DNA of 39,054 nt from Thiovulum sp. ES (lineage in GTDB: Bacteria > Campylobacterota > Campylobacteria > Campylobacterales > Thiovulaceae), in the NCBI GenBank assembly GCA_000276965.1, contig AKKQ01000012.1, forward strand, positions 1 through 39,054, written 5' to 3'. Made by a program: the position numbers and the translations under genes. The notes under the pieces are model-generated. The model ran no database searches. It had not been told where the DNA came from and was given only the letters and a program-made list of their open reading frames with translations. Positions 16,536-25,436 of the stretch are shown in pieces. The stretch's first letter is position 1; every line of letters begins with the position of its first letter.

Positions 16536-18446
16536 CTACATAATGAAAACAGAAGGAACGATAAGAGGATACTTCTTATATTTTCTAAAAAGATGTTTTC
16601 TAACAATACCTTTTAAATCATTCTCTAAAGATCGCGGATTATCTAAAAATTTATCTCGCAAATTACTAAGGAAACTTTCGATAACTCCAGAAATTTCAAT
16701 AGAGAGAGCTTTCTCCATTTTGTCAGATACCAAACCAAAACTTGTTACATTCGGTCTGCCAATAACAGTGGCATCATCTCCAGAGATTTGAGCAACAATA
16801 ACAACAATTCCGTCAGTTGCTAATTTTTGTCGGTCAATGACAATATCAGAGTCAATTTTAATATTTTTCTGGTTGTCGATGAAAGTTTTTCCAGTTTTGA
16901 CATGTCGAACTTTTTTAAGATATTTTGGATGAAGTTCAATTTGATCGCCATCTTTCATAATAAAGATATTTCGTTCAAGAACACCACAAGCAATACCAGT
17001 TTCACGATGTGCATTTGTGTGATTATATTCACCATGAACAGGAAGGAAAAATTTTGGTTTAATGAGTCGTAACATAAGTTTCTGTTCTTCTTGAGAGGCA
17101 TGACCAGAAACATGAAGATTTTGAGTTTTGTTATAGACTTTTGCACCGAGCATCTCAAGATAGTTCATCATTTTTGAGATACCTGCCTCATTTCCTGGAA
17201 TTGCACGAGCAGAAAGCACAACTGTATCAGTCGGCTTAATTTTAACAATTCTGTGTTCATTTTTTGAGATTTTGAAAAGTGCTGAATTTGTCTCACCTTG
17301 CGAACCAGTTGTAACAATTAGGATTTCATTATCTCGATATTTATTCAACTCATGCGGTTCGATAAAAGAGTCTTCATGAAGTCGAATATAGTCATAATTT
17401 ATTGCAGTCTCAATATTTCTCTCCATTGAACGACCAATGACACATATTTTTCGATTATATTTTAAACCAACAGCAATTGCTTGATAGACTCGGTGAATAT
17501 TTGAAGAGAAAGTGGACATAAAAATTCGCCCTTTCTCTTTTACAAAAATTTTCTCAAAAGCTTCCGAAACAATACTTTCTGAAAGAGTAGCCCCAGAATT
17601 GTGAGAATTTGTAGAATCACTAAGAAGAGCTAAAACTCCTCGCTCTCCGTAATATGCGAGTCGGTGAATATCTGCGGGAAAACCATCAATTGGAGTGTGA
17701 TCAAATTTAAAATCTCCAGTATGGATAATTGTTCCCGCATCTGTAACAATTGCGAGTGAAGATGCATCAATAATTGAGTGAGTCATATGAATCCACTCAA
17801 CATCAAAATCATTTCCAATATGGAGCAGTTGTCGTTTTTCAACTGGACGGAAAAAACTTTTGTGTTGCATCATTTTATGCTCTTGGAATTTATTCAAAAT
17901 CATTGCAAGAGGTAGAGGAGTTCCATAAATAGGGACTTGCAACTCTTTAAAAAGATAGGGAACAGCACCAATATGATCTTCATGCCCGTGGGTAATTAAA
18001 ATTGCGACAATCTTGTTTTTAATTTGCCGAACATATGAAAAATCTGGAATAAGAATATCAACACCATGCATATCTTCAGTTGGAAAACTAATTCCTACAT
18101 CGATAAGAATTGCCTCATTTTCAGTTTCAATAACAGTAAGATTTCCACCAACTTCACCTAAACCACCAAGTGGAGTAATTCTGATTTTTGCATCTGTGTT
18201 GAAATCGAGTTTATTAAAACTTTGAAGTCGTCGCTGGTGCATTCGTTGATTTTTTTCAATAAAAGGTCTAAGTGTTGAATCCATTGCACCAAATGGCACT
18301 TTATAATCTTGTCCAGTTAAATTTGCAATAGGATCAAAAGATGAATTTCTATCTTTTTTCCCTCTATTATTCGGTCTTCGTTTTCCTCTTTTTTCATTAG
18401 GAATTTCATCAAAGTCTTTATGTTCTTTTTTCTCGAACTCTTCCAA
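16536..18446 (-). CDS. rnj: Ribonuclease J
   Basis: The 636-residue metallo-beta-lactamase/beta-CASP ribonuclease matures and degrades RNA with 5'-3' exo- and endonuclease activity. The zinc-binding HGHEDH motif is at residues 153-158. Further family motifs are TPLGGLGEVGGN, IIHTGDFKFD, LLSDSTNSHNSG and, in the C-terminal half, LPVHGEYNH. About 85 residues precede the catalytic domain; the first 60 are Lys/Arg/Glu-rich and disordered-looking. Helicobacter RNase J has a similar N-terminal extension and partners with helicase RhpA. It starts with TTG at 18446 (GAGAGG upstream) and overlaps the ksgA 3' end by 29 nt. Confidence 0.95.
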   Translation of the reverse strand: MEEFEKKEHKDFDEIPNEKRGKRRPNNRGKKDRNSSFDPIANLTGQDYKVPFGAMDSTLRPFIEKNQRMHQRRLQSFNKLDFNTDAKIRITPLGGLGEVGGNLTVIETENEAILIDVGISFPTEDMHGVDILIPDFSYVRQIKNKIVAILITHGHEDHIGAVPYLFKELQVPIYGTPLPLAMILNKFQEHKMMQHKSFFRPVEKRQLLHIGNDFDVEWIHMTHSIIDASSLAIVTDAGTIIHTGDFKFDHTPIDGFPADIHRLAYYGERGVLALLSDSTNSHNSGATLSESIVSEAFEKIFVKEKGRIFMSTFSSNIHRVYQAIAVGLKYNRKICVIGRSMERNIETAINYDYIRLHEDSFIEPHELNKYRDNEILIVTTGSQGETNSALFKISKNEHRIVKIKPTDTVVLSARAIPGNEAGISKMMNYLEMLGAKVYNKTQNLHVSGHASQEEQKLMLRLIKPKFFLPVHGEYNHTNAHRETGIACGVLERNIFIMKDGDQIELHPKYLKKVRHVKTGKTFIDNQKNIKIDSDIVIDRQKLATDGIVVIVAQISGDDATVIGRPNVTSFGLVSDKMEKALSIEISGVIESFLSNLRDKFLDNPRSLENDLKGIVRKHLFRKYKKYPLIVPSVFIM

Positions 18447-19227
18447 TTTGTAACCTCTCTAAGGTATTAAAAATTTGGTGATAATCTACTGTTTCTATTT
18501 GATGAGGTCGGATAGAGTTTGAAATTTCTAGTTCTGAAAAAATAGTTACCAAATCATCTTTTTTGTATTTTTGACTTAAGTTTTTTAAAAGAGTTTTTCG
18601 AGGTTGTTGAAAAGCTATTTTTAAGAATTTCTTAAAATTTTCATCTATTTTTTTTTCATTCTTTCTCTCGAATTGAATAACAACAGAATCTACTTTTGGA
18701 GGTGGATCAAATGATTTTGGTGGCACAAAAGTAACCATTTCTACATTCCCAACTGTTCCCGCAAGAACAGAGAGTGAACTAAAGTTTTTGTCGCCACTTT
18801 TTGCAAGAAATTTTTCACCAACCTCTTTTTGAACCATAACAGTCGCAGAAGTGCAATTTAAATCATCAAGAGCTTTTAAAATAATAGTTGTTGCAATATA
18901 GTATGGTAAATTTGCAACAATCTTATATTTTCCTTCAAAAATAGATGAGTCTTTCCAAAACTCTAAAACATCTCCACAAATAAGATTAAAAGATTCTTCT
19001 TCAATCTCAGTTTTGAACCGCTCTTTTAAAAAATTGCAAAGTTCAACATCAATTTCATACCCGACCACACTTTTAGATTGCAGTAGATATTCTGTTAAAT
19101 CACCTAAGCCAATCCCAATTTCAATAGTTTGATAATTGTCATTGGGAATCGCTTCGAGGATTTTCCTTTTTATACTGCTGTCTTTTAAGAAGTTCTGACC
19201 GAATTTCTTTTTTGCTCGAATCTCCAA
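18418..19227 (-). CDS. rsmA: 16S rRNA dimethyladenosine transferase
   Basis: RsmA (KsgA) dimethylates two adjacent adenines of 16S rRNA late in 30S assembly. Signatures are AKKKFGQNFLKDSSI at the N terminus, EIGIGLGDLTEYLL for SAM binding and the catalytic VANLPYYIAT. I chose the TTG at 19227 (product about 269 residues beginning EIRAKKKFGQNFL). It fits the family N terminus and has GGAGAG about 10 nt upstream; a GTG at 19236 is an alternative, and a start at 19299 would add a foreign-looking leader inside the upstream gene. It precedes rnj with an overlap, so rRNA modification and RNase J are co-expressed. Confidence 0.95.
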   Translation of the reverse strand: MEIRAKKKFGQNFLKDSSIKRKILEAIPNDNYQTIEIGIGLGDLTEYLLQSKSVVGYEIDVELCNFLKERFKTEIEEESFNLICGDVLEFWKDSSIFEGKYKIVANLPYYIATTIILKALDDLNCTSATVMVQKEVGEKFLAKSGDKNFSSLSVLAGTVGNVEMVTFVPPKSFDPPPKVDSVVIQFERKNEKKIDENFKKFLKIAFQQPRKTLLKNLSQKYKKDDLVTIFSELEISNSIRPHQIETVDYHQIFNTLERLQIGRVREKRT

Positions 19228-19228
19228 A

Positions 19229-19738
19229 TTATTCACTCTCCAACTCGTCGAAAGCTTTGTTTGATTTATAAATTGCAATATCTTTTTTTGCAGAAACAAA
19301 TCGCTCTTTTATATAAGTTATTATTTTGCTATTCTTGATACAGCCTTTTGCAAAAATTCGCCCCTCATCTTCTCTATAAACAATATGCTTAAATTCTGTT
19401 GAATTTTTTACAAATGAGCTTAGTTTTGGATCGTTTTTAAATTTATGCACAATCTCTTTTTCAGAATTTTCAGAAATATTTTCAAAATTTTCATATGCCG
19501 AACGATCAAGACCATCTTGAAGCTGACTCTCAAGCTTTCTATGAACACTCATTTTTAAATAATCTACTTGCGAATAACTGCCATCAAGATAGGCATTTGA
19601 ACATATCATTTCATCTTCTCGCACCATATACCAAGATGGAGCTCCATCAATTCTAACATTTACACTATACTCTAAAGCACCCTCAAAAAGGTAGGCAGCA
19701 AGAGTATTTAGCAGAGTTAAAGCTAAGCCTTCAATCAT
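19229..19738 (-). CDS. Conserved-looking hypothetical protein, weak LPP20-like features
   Basis: The 169-residue protein begins MIEGLALTLLNTLAAYLFEG, a hydrophobic stretch that could anchor it or act as a weak signal. It is followed by APSWYMVREDEMICSNAYLD and a helical region with many conserved-type Lys/Glu residues. A Gly-Ala-Pro-Ser/Asp-Trp segment followed by helices is reminiscent of the LPP20 envelope lipoproteins of Helicobacter, but there is no lipobox here, so I do not assign it. A strong AGGAGG ribosome-binding site lies 6 nt before the ATG. Its stop nearly touches the ksgA start, making it the first gene of the ksgA-rnj operon. Confidence 0.7.
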   Translation of the reverse strand: MIEGLALTLLNTLAAYLFEGALEYSVNVRIDGAPSWYMVREDEMICSNAYLDGSYSQVDYLKMSVHRKLESQLQDGLDRSAYENFENISENSEKEIVHKFKNDPKLSSFVKNSTEFKHIVYREDEGRIFAKGCIKNSKIITYIKERFVSAKKDIAIYKSNKAFDELESE

Positions 19739-19828
19739 TTAATATACCTCCTCTCTTTTCCAATATGCATGTAAGTATATCAGAGTTGATAAGTTGAATC
19801 TATCTTTTAAGTTTTTGTTATTTTTTGA

Positions 19829-19849
19829 TTGTCGGAGAGAGTCCGACAA
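19829..19849. terminator. GTCGGA-type hairpin downstream of comEA (copy 3 of 3)
   Basis: TTGTCGGA pairs with TCCGACAA around a five-base GAGAG loop. It lies in the 169-bp gap between the comEA stop (19908) and the upstream end of the unknown gene (19738). The stem is identical to the other two copies while the loop differs by one base in length, so the arms rather than the loop are conserved. Confidence 0.6.
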
Positions 19850-19907
19850 GAAGTTTAAGCTATTTGTATTTTGAAAGGTCTATTTCCGAACTCGTTGTGT
19901 TACCAAG

Positions 19908-20129
19908 TTAGGATTTTATTTTCTGTAATTTTGCAGGACCAATTCCACGAACATTGATTAGCTCATCTGGATTATTTAAACCATTTGCATTTCTGTATTG
20001 AATAATTCTTTCCGCGATTACACTTCCAATTCCCTTTATATTCATAAAGTCCTCTTTTGTCGCCGTAGAAATATCTAGGCTAAAAAGAGTTGAGAGTGTA
20101 AAAAAGAGAATTGCAAAAAATTTAAACAT
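19908..20129 (-). CDS. comEA: ComEA-type helix-hairpin-helix DNA-binding protein
   Basis: The 73-residue protein has a signal peptide/anchor (MFKFFAILFFTLSTLFSL) and a double helix-hairpin-helix domain: STATKEDFMNIKGIGSVIAE with the first GIG hairpin, then NVRGIGPAKLQKI with the second. Short exported ComEA proteins bind incoming double-stranded DNA in the periplasm and pull it in during natural transformation. It lies 4 nt downstream of the secreted-protein gene at 20134, probably in one transcript. Its presence matters for the dispersed CGATGAGGT word in this window, which looks like an uptake sequence. Confidence 0.88.
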   Translation of the reverse strand: MFKFFAILFFTLSTLFSLDISTATKEDFMNIKGIGSVIAERIIQYRNANGLNNPDELINVRGIGPAKLQKIKS

Positions 20130-20133
20130 TTTT

Positions 20134-20961
20134 TTACTCTACAACAACTGGAATAGTGAATTTTGGCAAGTTAGAGAAATTGTTGTCGTATCCCATAACC
20201 AAATCAATATTCAAATAATTTGTTGACTCTTTTGCTTCGTCAATTGTCATTGAAAACGAAACATGATTTCCATATTCAGCCTCTTCAACTGTAAAAGCAA
20301 CATTTGAAACTGTTCCATTTGCATCTACATAAGCAGGACTTGGAAAAATAGTTTCCATAGAAGTTGCTGATTGATTTACTAAATCACCCATAAAAACAAT
20401 TGGAAGATTTGTTGTAAATTCACCAGAAATTTCAGTTCCTGAAAGTGTTGCGACCTCATCGTTAATTTCAAAGTTTGCTAAGTTTTTAACATATTCATCA
20501 CATCTTTCTGGAATTTCTGTCAAACCATTATCAGACCAAAAATCATCAGAATTTACATTTAAACAGGTGTCATAAAGTGGGTAATAGACTTCATAAACTG
20601 GGACATCTGACGGCTCATAACTCATAATCCAGAAACCCTGATTTGGTGCTAGTTGATCAACAACCTGAATTGATGGACTTATGTTTGCATCAGCTGAAAG
20701 CTCTTCTAATTTTTTTCTTGTTGAATACTCTGGTGAATAAGCTAACCATCCAGCATTATTATTGTCCCAAGCCCAAACAAGCTTGACAAGGCTTCCGCCA
20801 TTTCCAAAACTCTTTTCTAAATCAATCTCTTCATTAAATCCAAATAGTTGCCAATCGTTTGTAAGATGTAGAGTTTTTTCAATATCAATATTATTTCCAA
20901 GTGGGTTTGCAAATAGTGAAATCGAAGTTGCAACCGATAAAAAAGCCAATTTGTTTCTCAT
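20134..20961 (-). CDS. Secreted protein of unknown function
   Basis: From the ATG at 20961 (AGGA about 8 nt upstream) the protein is about 275 residues with a signal peptide MRNKLAFLSVATSISLFA; the frame extends ten codons further upstream but that leader is less likely. The mature N-terminal third has a Trp-rich pattern: TNDWQLFGF, LVKLVWAWDNNNAGWLAYSP and NQGFWIMS. This recalls a beta-sandwich domain seen in many Campylobacterota surface proteins. A C-terminal half with regular beta-strand spacing may form a second domain. No catalytic residues are recognised. It is immediately upstream of comEA. Confidence 0.65.
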   Translation of the reverse strand: MRNKLAFLSVATSISLFANPLGNNIDIEKTLHLTNDWQLFGFNEEIDLEKSFGNGGSLVKLVWAWDNNNAGWLAYSPEYSTRKKLEELSADANISPSIQVVDQLAPNQGFWIMSYEPSDVPVYEVYYPLYDTCLNVNSDDFWSDNGLTEIPERCDEYVKNLANFEINDEVATLSGTEISGEFTTNLPIVFMGDLVNQSATSMETIFPSPAYVDANGTVSNVAFTVEEAEYGNHVSFSMTIDEAKESTNYLNIDLVMGYDNNFSNLPKFTIPVVVE

Positions 20962-21016
20962 TAAAATTCCTTTTGTTTTTACAATCGACATGTCAATAAC
21001 TACTTTAAGTTATGTT

Positions 21017-22855
21017 TTAAAACTTTAAGTAATTTCCTTTTCTTAAATATTTTTTGAATTTCTCTTTGCAAATTTCACTTTTTTCTTTTTCTAAATTTTC
21101 AATCTGCCTAGAGAATCTCTCAAAAATATCGTTTTCAGAATATCCAACAGAATCGATAATTGTTCCGATGTCTTTTCCTCTCTCTATTTTAGCAATTTCA
21201 AAACTGTTTTCAGTAACATCAACAATAATTTCATCAGGTCGGTCAAAAAGATTGTGTTTCATTCCTAAAATATCCTGATAAGCACCTGTTAAGAAAAATG
21301 CTAAATAATAATCCTCTTTCTCAATATCAATATCATGTAAAAAAAGTGGAGCTTTTTCATCAAACTCAATTTCGCCATCGCTGTCGCAAGTAATATCCCA
21401 AATTGAAGCAGGTCGCACAGCTTTTTTATCAAGATGATGGATTGGCACAATTGGAAAATTTTGTTGGAGTCCCCAAAAATCTGGCATTGATTGAAAAATT
21501 GAAAAATTTAGTAAATATCGCTCTTCAATTTTGTGCAAAATAGAATCGTGTTCATACTCAACAATGTCCTCTTTTTTTATAATTTTCAATATTTTACGAA
21601 TAATCATTTGACCGAGAATTTCAATATTTGCACGATCCCGCAAATCTAAATATCCAAGTTCAAAAAGTGTTTCAATAGAATCTAAATGTTCAATTGTGTC
21701 ATGCAACATTTCCAAAATCTGAACTTGGGAATTTTCACCATAATCAAGTTTTCTGTAAATTTTTTTAAGAGCTTTTACTGTTTTTGGATTCTTATTTTTA
21801 ATTGAAAGATGATCTTCCGTGTAATCTTGGGAATACAATTCGATAACTTCTGTCAAAAGCAGAGAGTGGTTTGCAGAAATATAACGACCAAATTCTGTAA
21901 AAATATTTGGAACTTCTACTTTTTTATCAACAGAAATCTCTTTTAAAAGTTTGACAACATTTGAAACAAATTCCTCAGTTGTGTAGTTTTTATCTCGATT
22001 TGACTTGTGTTGTCCATAATTGACAGCAAGACCGCCGCCAAGATTTATCTTGTCTAAATTAATAGCACCCATTCGTCGAAGTTCCGCATAAATTTGTCCA
22101 ACTTCCCGAATCGCTTTTTGCAAAGTGTAAATCGAATTGATTTGCGAACCAATGTGAAAATGTATCATCTTAAATTGATGAACAAAATTATTCTCTTTTA
22201 ATAAATCAAGAGCTTGAATTAATTCTGTTGCGGTTAAACCAAATTTAGAATCCATTCCGCCACTTTTTGCCCAAGTTCCAGAACCATAAGAGTAGAGTCG
22301 GATTCGGATTCCGATATTTGGCATTTTGTGGAAATTTGGAGCAACAGCAAAAATATATTCCAATTCTGAAAGGCTTTCAATAATCAAAGTAATATCGTGT
22401 CCGATTTGTGAAGCAATAAAACCGAGTTCTATCATTTCCATATCTTTGAAACCATTTACCGTAATTGGAGCTTTGTATCCGTCGATTGAGATTGCAAGAA
22501 GTAATTCCGCTTTGCTTCCTGCTTCTACACCATAATTATATTTTGGAGCAAACCTTACAAATTCATCAAGAAAACCTTTATATTGATTTACTTTGAGAGG
22601 AAAAACAGCTTGGAAGTTTCCAGAATAGCTCTCTTTTTCCATAACTTTTCCGAAAGTGCTGTAAAGTCTGTCCATTTGCTTATCAATCAAGTGTGGAAAT
22701 CTTACAATTAGTGGAGTTCCGACTCCACTCTCTTTTGCTTTTTGTAAAATTTCAAAAATTGAGGGTTTTATCCCATGATTTACTTTTAACAAACCATCTT
22801 CGATAAAAAAATTATCTTTACTCCAATACTGGAGACCATACTCATCATTTATCAA
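21017..22855 (-). CDS. speA: Biosynthetic arginine decarboxylase
   Basis: The 612-residue PLP enzyme converts arginine to agmatine, the first step of polyamine synthesis in this phylum. The PLP lysine is Lys88 in AVFPLKVNQYKGF. HFHIGSQI, NLGGGLAVNYG and TSITCDSDGEI-like (here WDITCDSDGEIEFDEKA) are the family's substrate and dimer motifs, and the length is typical. It starts with TTG at 22855 behind AGGTGG. It is monocistronic by position, with 78 bp to ispG upstream. Confidence 0.95.
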   Translation of the reverse strand: MINDEYGLQYWSKDNFFIEDGLLKVNHGIKPSIFEILQKAKESGVGTPLIVRFPHLIDKQMDRLYSTFGKVMEKESYSGNFQAVFPLKVNQYKGFLDEFVRFAPKYNYGVEAGSKAELLLAISIDGYKAPITVNGFKDMEMIELGFIASQIGHDITLIIESLSELEYIFAVAPNFHKMPNIGIRIRLYSYGSGTWAKSGGMDSKFGLTATELIQALDLLKENNFVHQFKMIHFHIGSQINSIYTLQKAIREVGQIYAELRRMGAINLDKINLGGGLAVNYGQHKSNRDKNYTTEEFVSNVVKLLKEISVDKKVEVPNIFTEFGRYISANHSLLLTEVIELYSQDYTEDHLSIKNKNPKTVKALKKIYRKLDYGENSQVQILEMLHDTIEHLDSIETLFELGYLDLRDRANIEILGQMIIRKILKIIKKEDIVEYEHDSILHKIEERYLLNFSIFQSMPDFWGLQQNFPIVPIHHLDKKAVRPASIWDITCDSDGEIEFDEKAPLFLHDIDIEKEDYYLAFFLTGAYQDILGMKHNLFDRPDEIIVDVTENSFEIAKIERGKDIGTIIDSVGYSENDIFERFSRQIENLEKEKSEICKEKFKKYLRKGNYLKF

Positions 22856-22933
22856 TCTTAATTCACCACCTAGAACTTAAAAGCAAAATTATATCTTTGT
22901 TAAAACAACAAAATTATTCACTTTTGTAGCATT

Positions 22934-23980
22934 TTAAAATTTTTTAACTTCTTCTAAAAATCTATCGACAAGCTGATTTTCTGGTAGGGATGCAACAACT
23001 TCACCGCGAACCATTACAAGTCCCTTTCCACGACCATAAGCAATTGCAACATCTGAATGTTTCGCCTCTCCAATTGCATTGACAACACAACCCATCACGG
23101 AAAGATTTAGAGGCTTTTTTATATCTTGTGTAAGTCGTTCGACCTCATCGACTGCTTTAACTAAATCCGCCTCAAGTCTTCCGCATGTTGGACATGAAAT
23201 AATATTTACTCCATTTTTTTCTCGTCCAGAATCTTTTAAAATCGCTTTTCCAACTTTTATCTCTTCCTCTAATTCACCTGTAATTGAGACCCGCAAAGTA
23301 TCGCCAATCCCATCAAGAAGTAGAGAACCTATTCCAATCGCCGATTTTACAGTTGCATGAAAAACTGTTCCCGCTTCAGTAACACCGAGATGAAAAGGAT
23401 AATTGTTCATTGGTCTTAATTTCCGATAGGCTTCAACTGTTCTTTCCACATCAGATGCTTTTAACGAAACTTTTATATCCGTAAAACCTAAATCTTCCAA
23501 GTATTTTATGTTGTAATCCGCACTCTCAACCATTCCTTTTGCGGTAACACCATATTTTTGCTCAAACTCTTTTTCAAGACTCCCCGCATTCACTCCTATT
23601 CTAATTGGTAAGTTTCGTTCTTGACAAACTTTTACAACTTCCCGAACTCGCTCTTTTGATCCAATATTTCCGGGATTTATACGAATCCCATCTACAAATG
23701 GAGCAACTGCAAGTGCTAATTTATGATTAAAATGGATGTCAGCAATTAGTGGAATCGAAGTTTTTTCGCGAATCTCTCTCATTGCCTCCGCATCTTCCAT
23801 TTCTGGAATCGCAACTCGAACAATATCCGCTCCTGCAAAATGCAATCGATTGATTTGCGAAACTGTATCTTCTACATTTTTTGTTTTTGAAAATGTCATT
23901 GATTGAACTGAAATAGGTGCATCTCCGCCTATTTCAACTCCACCAACTGAAATTTTTTTTGTTTGAAATCTCTTTTTGAT
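22934..23980 (-). CDS. ispG: 4-hydroxy-3-methylbut-2-enyl diphosphate synthase, apparent ATC start
   Basis: IspG (GcpE) is the [4Fe-4S] enzyme of the MEP isoprenoid pathway. Cluster cysteines are in ISCPTCGR and [12 protein letters not shown], and DIHFNHKLA and GVTEAGT are family motifs. The first in-frame ATG (23899) would remove about 27 conserved residues. Upstream the frame continues as [19 protein letters not shown] then DAPISVQSM, the standard IspG N terminus. Between the in-frame TAG upstream and that ATG there is no ATG, GTG, TTG or CTG. An AAGGAG Shine-Dalgarno stands 6 nt before an ATC at 23980-23978, where the family begins, giving 348 residues. The start is either a near-cognate ATC or a sequence error of ATG. 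Confidence 0.92.
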   Translation of the reverse strand: MKKRFQTKKISVGGVEIGGDAPISVQSMTFSKTKNVEDTVSQINRLHFAGADIVRVAIPEMEDAEAMREIREKTSIPLIADIHFNHKLALAVAPFVDGIRINPGNIGSKERVREVVKVCQERNLPIRIGVNAGSLEKEFEQKYGVTAKGMVESADYNIKYLEDLGFTDIKVSLKASDVERTVEAYRKLRPMNNYPFHLGVTEAGTVFHATVKSAIGIGSLLLDGIGDTLRVSITGELEEEIKVGKAILKDSGREKNGVNIISCPTCGRLEADLVKAVDEVERLTQDIKKPLNLSVMGCVVNAIGEAKHSDVAIAYGRGKGLVMVRGEVVASLPENQLVDRFLEEVKKF

Positions 23981-24127
23981 AGCTTTCTCCTTGGAGATAT
24001 ATCTATTATTCTATCAAATCAACTCTATTAATTTTCTACTCTTGACAAATCATTTTTTTTACTATTAGTAAATTTGTTTTTTATAAAAACTTTTTAATTA
24101 TTGACATTTTATGCCTTACTCTCGAAA

Positions 24128-24133
24128 TATAAT
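24128..24133 (+). promoter_or_regulatory. -10 box (TATAAT) for the 24164 gene and downstream toxin-antitoxin genes
   Basis: A perfect TATAAT lies 30 nt before the TTG start in the 183-bp divergent spacer after ispG. A TTGACA at 24101-24106 is present but 21 bp away, longer than the ideal 17. The rest of the spacer is AT-rich with no other structure seen. Confidence 0.55.
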
Positions 24134-24163
24134 TTCTTACTAAATTAAAAAAGGTTTGTCAGC

Positions 24164-25420
24164 TTGTCTTTCTTAAATATTTTTGACTTAGCTCAACATT
24201 ACGGAATTTCAAAACTCGAAACCTCATCGCTCATAAAAGCAAAACGGAGAATTCTTGCTGAAATTGAACTTGATGACGATGAGGTCGAAATTAGAAACCA
24301 AACTTTCTCAAAAAGTGATGTTTTAAATCTTTTTTATGAAATTGATAAAAATGAAAATATTTTGAGTTTTCACAAAACAATTTTTCAAAACCAAAATTTA
24401 AATACTTTTCTTTACGGAGATTCTTCAACCATTCCAACAAAAGCATTTCACGATCCACTTGGTAGAACAAGCACAGATTTTACAAGTTATATTTCTCCAT
24501 TTTTTGCAAAACAGTTTGGAAATCTTTACAAAAATGCTTTTGAAGAGGGAAATATTGAAGTTTTAAAATTCAATCCTCCAATTTCTGCACATTTTTTAGA
24601 AGATATTTATTCACCAATTCTCAAAAAACTTGAAGATTTAAAAAATGATTTGACTCTCTCAAATGTCGAAAGCAAAATTAACAATTCTGTAATTGAAAAA
24701 CTGAATGCACTTCCACAATATTTTATGAAAAGTCGGAGTGATATTGCTTTGAGAGTTCGTTCTCTTTCAGTTGATGCTTGGAACAAAAAAGAGGATTTAG
24801 ACCTTGCTTTCAAAATTCTTGATTTAGCTTTTAAACTTGATGTAAATTCTTCAACAAAACAGAAACTCGATGAAGACGAAAAAGGTTTAAAAGATTTAGA
24901 GCAAAAACAGAAAGAAAATGAGAAATTAGAAGGTTTTATAGAACTTATGAATAAAGCAGAAGAGATAAAAAAATATTCTGCAAATCCTTCTCAAATTTAT
25001 AATTCTTTAGCTCCAAAAATCTTAAAAATTGATCTTTCCAAAGCAAAAGAGTTTTTACAAATTATGCTTATCGAAGATGCAAAACAAAAGGCTCATTCGA
25101 GAACTGATTATCAAAACCTACAAATAATCCTAAATATTGAAAAAATGGATAATGATTTTGTCAAAAATTCAATTGTTGAACATTTAGAAAAAATGGCAGA
25201 AAGTTGTCGAAATGTCCATTCTCAATATTCAATTGCTGAAAAGTTTGATGATTTAGCATACGAATTTAAAAATGGGTACAAAAGAGTTAGAAGCAAACCA
25301 AAACCGAAAGCAGAACCAATTTCATCTTATGAGAATTCTTCTATTGCAAGTAGTGATGCATGGAGTAGGAGCTTTTTGGGGTTGGGTAATCTTTATAGGT
25401 TTTATTTTATTTGTATCTAG
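24164..25420 (+). CDS. Protein of unknown function upstream of a HEPN/MNT pair
   Basis: The 418-residue protein starts with TTG at 24164 (AAGG about 10 nt upstream). I do not recognise the family. The N-terminal 50 residues (FDLAQHYGISKLETSSLIKA) look like a small helix-turn-helix or J-like helical module. The middle contains a coiled-coil run (EDEKGLKDLEQKQKENEKLE, about residues 248-267). The last 20 residues (SRSFLGLGNLYRFYFICI) look unnatural. In the +1 frame the same bases encode GAFWGWVIFIGFILFVSSLG and a stop, an excellent membrane helix, so the true C terminus may be a tail anchor lost by a one-base shift near 25370. The gene ends 16 nt before mntA, so it is probably the first gene of that operon. 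Confidence 0.6.
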   Translation: MSFLNIFDLAQHYGISKLETSSLIKAKRRILAEIELDDDEVEIRNQTFSKSDVLNLFYEIDKNENILSFHKTIFQNQNLNTFLYGDSSTIPTKAFHDPLGRTSTDFTSYISPFFAKQFGNLYKNAFEEGNIEVLKFNPPISAHFLEDIYSPILKKLEDLKNDLTLSNVESKINNSVIEKLNALPQYFMKSRSDIALRVRSLSVDAWNKKEDLDLAFKILDLAFKLDVNSSTKQKLDEDEKGLKDLEQKQKENEKLEGFIELMNKAEEIKKYSANPSQIYNSLAPKILKIDLSKAKEFLQIMLIEDAKQKAHSRTDYQNLQIILNIEKMDNDFVKNSIVEHLEKMAESCRNVHSQYSIAEKFDDLAYEFKNGYKRVRSKPKPKAEPISSYENSSIASSDAWSRSFLGLGNLYRFYFICI

Positions 25421-25433
25421 TTTAGGAAAATAG
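25329..25433 (+). CDS. Possible 34-residue membrane peptide, or displaced C-terminal anchor of the preceding gene
   Basis: This frame, +1 to the preceding gene, runs from an ATG at 25329 to a TAG at 25431. It reads MRILLLQVVMHGVGAFWGWV then IFIGFILFVSSLGK, a single strongly hydrophobic helix with a lysine end. It ends 3 nt before the mntA start. It is either an independent small protein translated within the 3' end of the large gene or the original C terminus of that gene after a frameshift. No Shine-Dalgarno is evident before the ATG, which favours the frameshift explanation. Confidence 0.45.
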   Translation: MRILLLQVVMHGVGAFWGWVIFIGFILFVSSLGK

Positions 25434-25436
25434 AGA

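Noticed and set aside
24101-24133. Perfect sigma-70 promoter TTGACA/TATAAT
   Set aside because: The spacing is 21 bp, too long for an optimal pair, so only the -10 is claimed.
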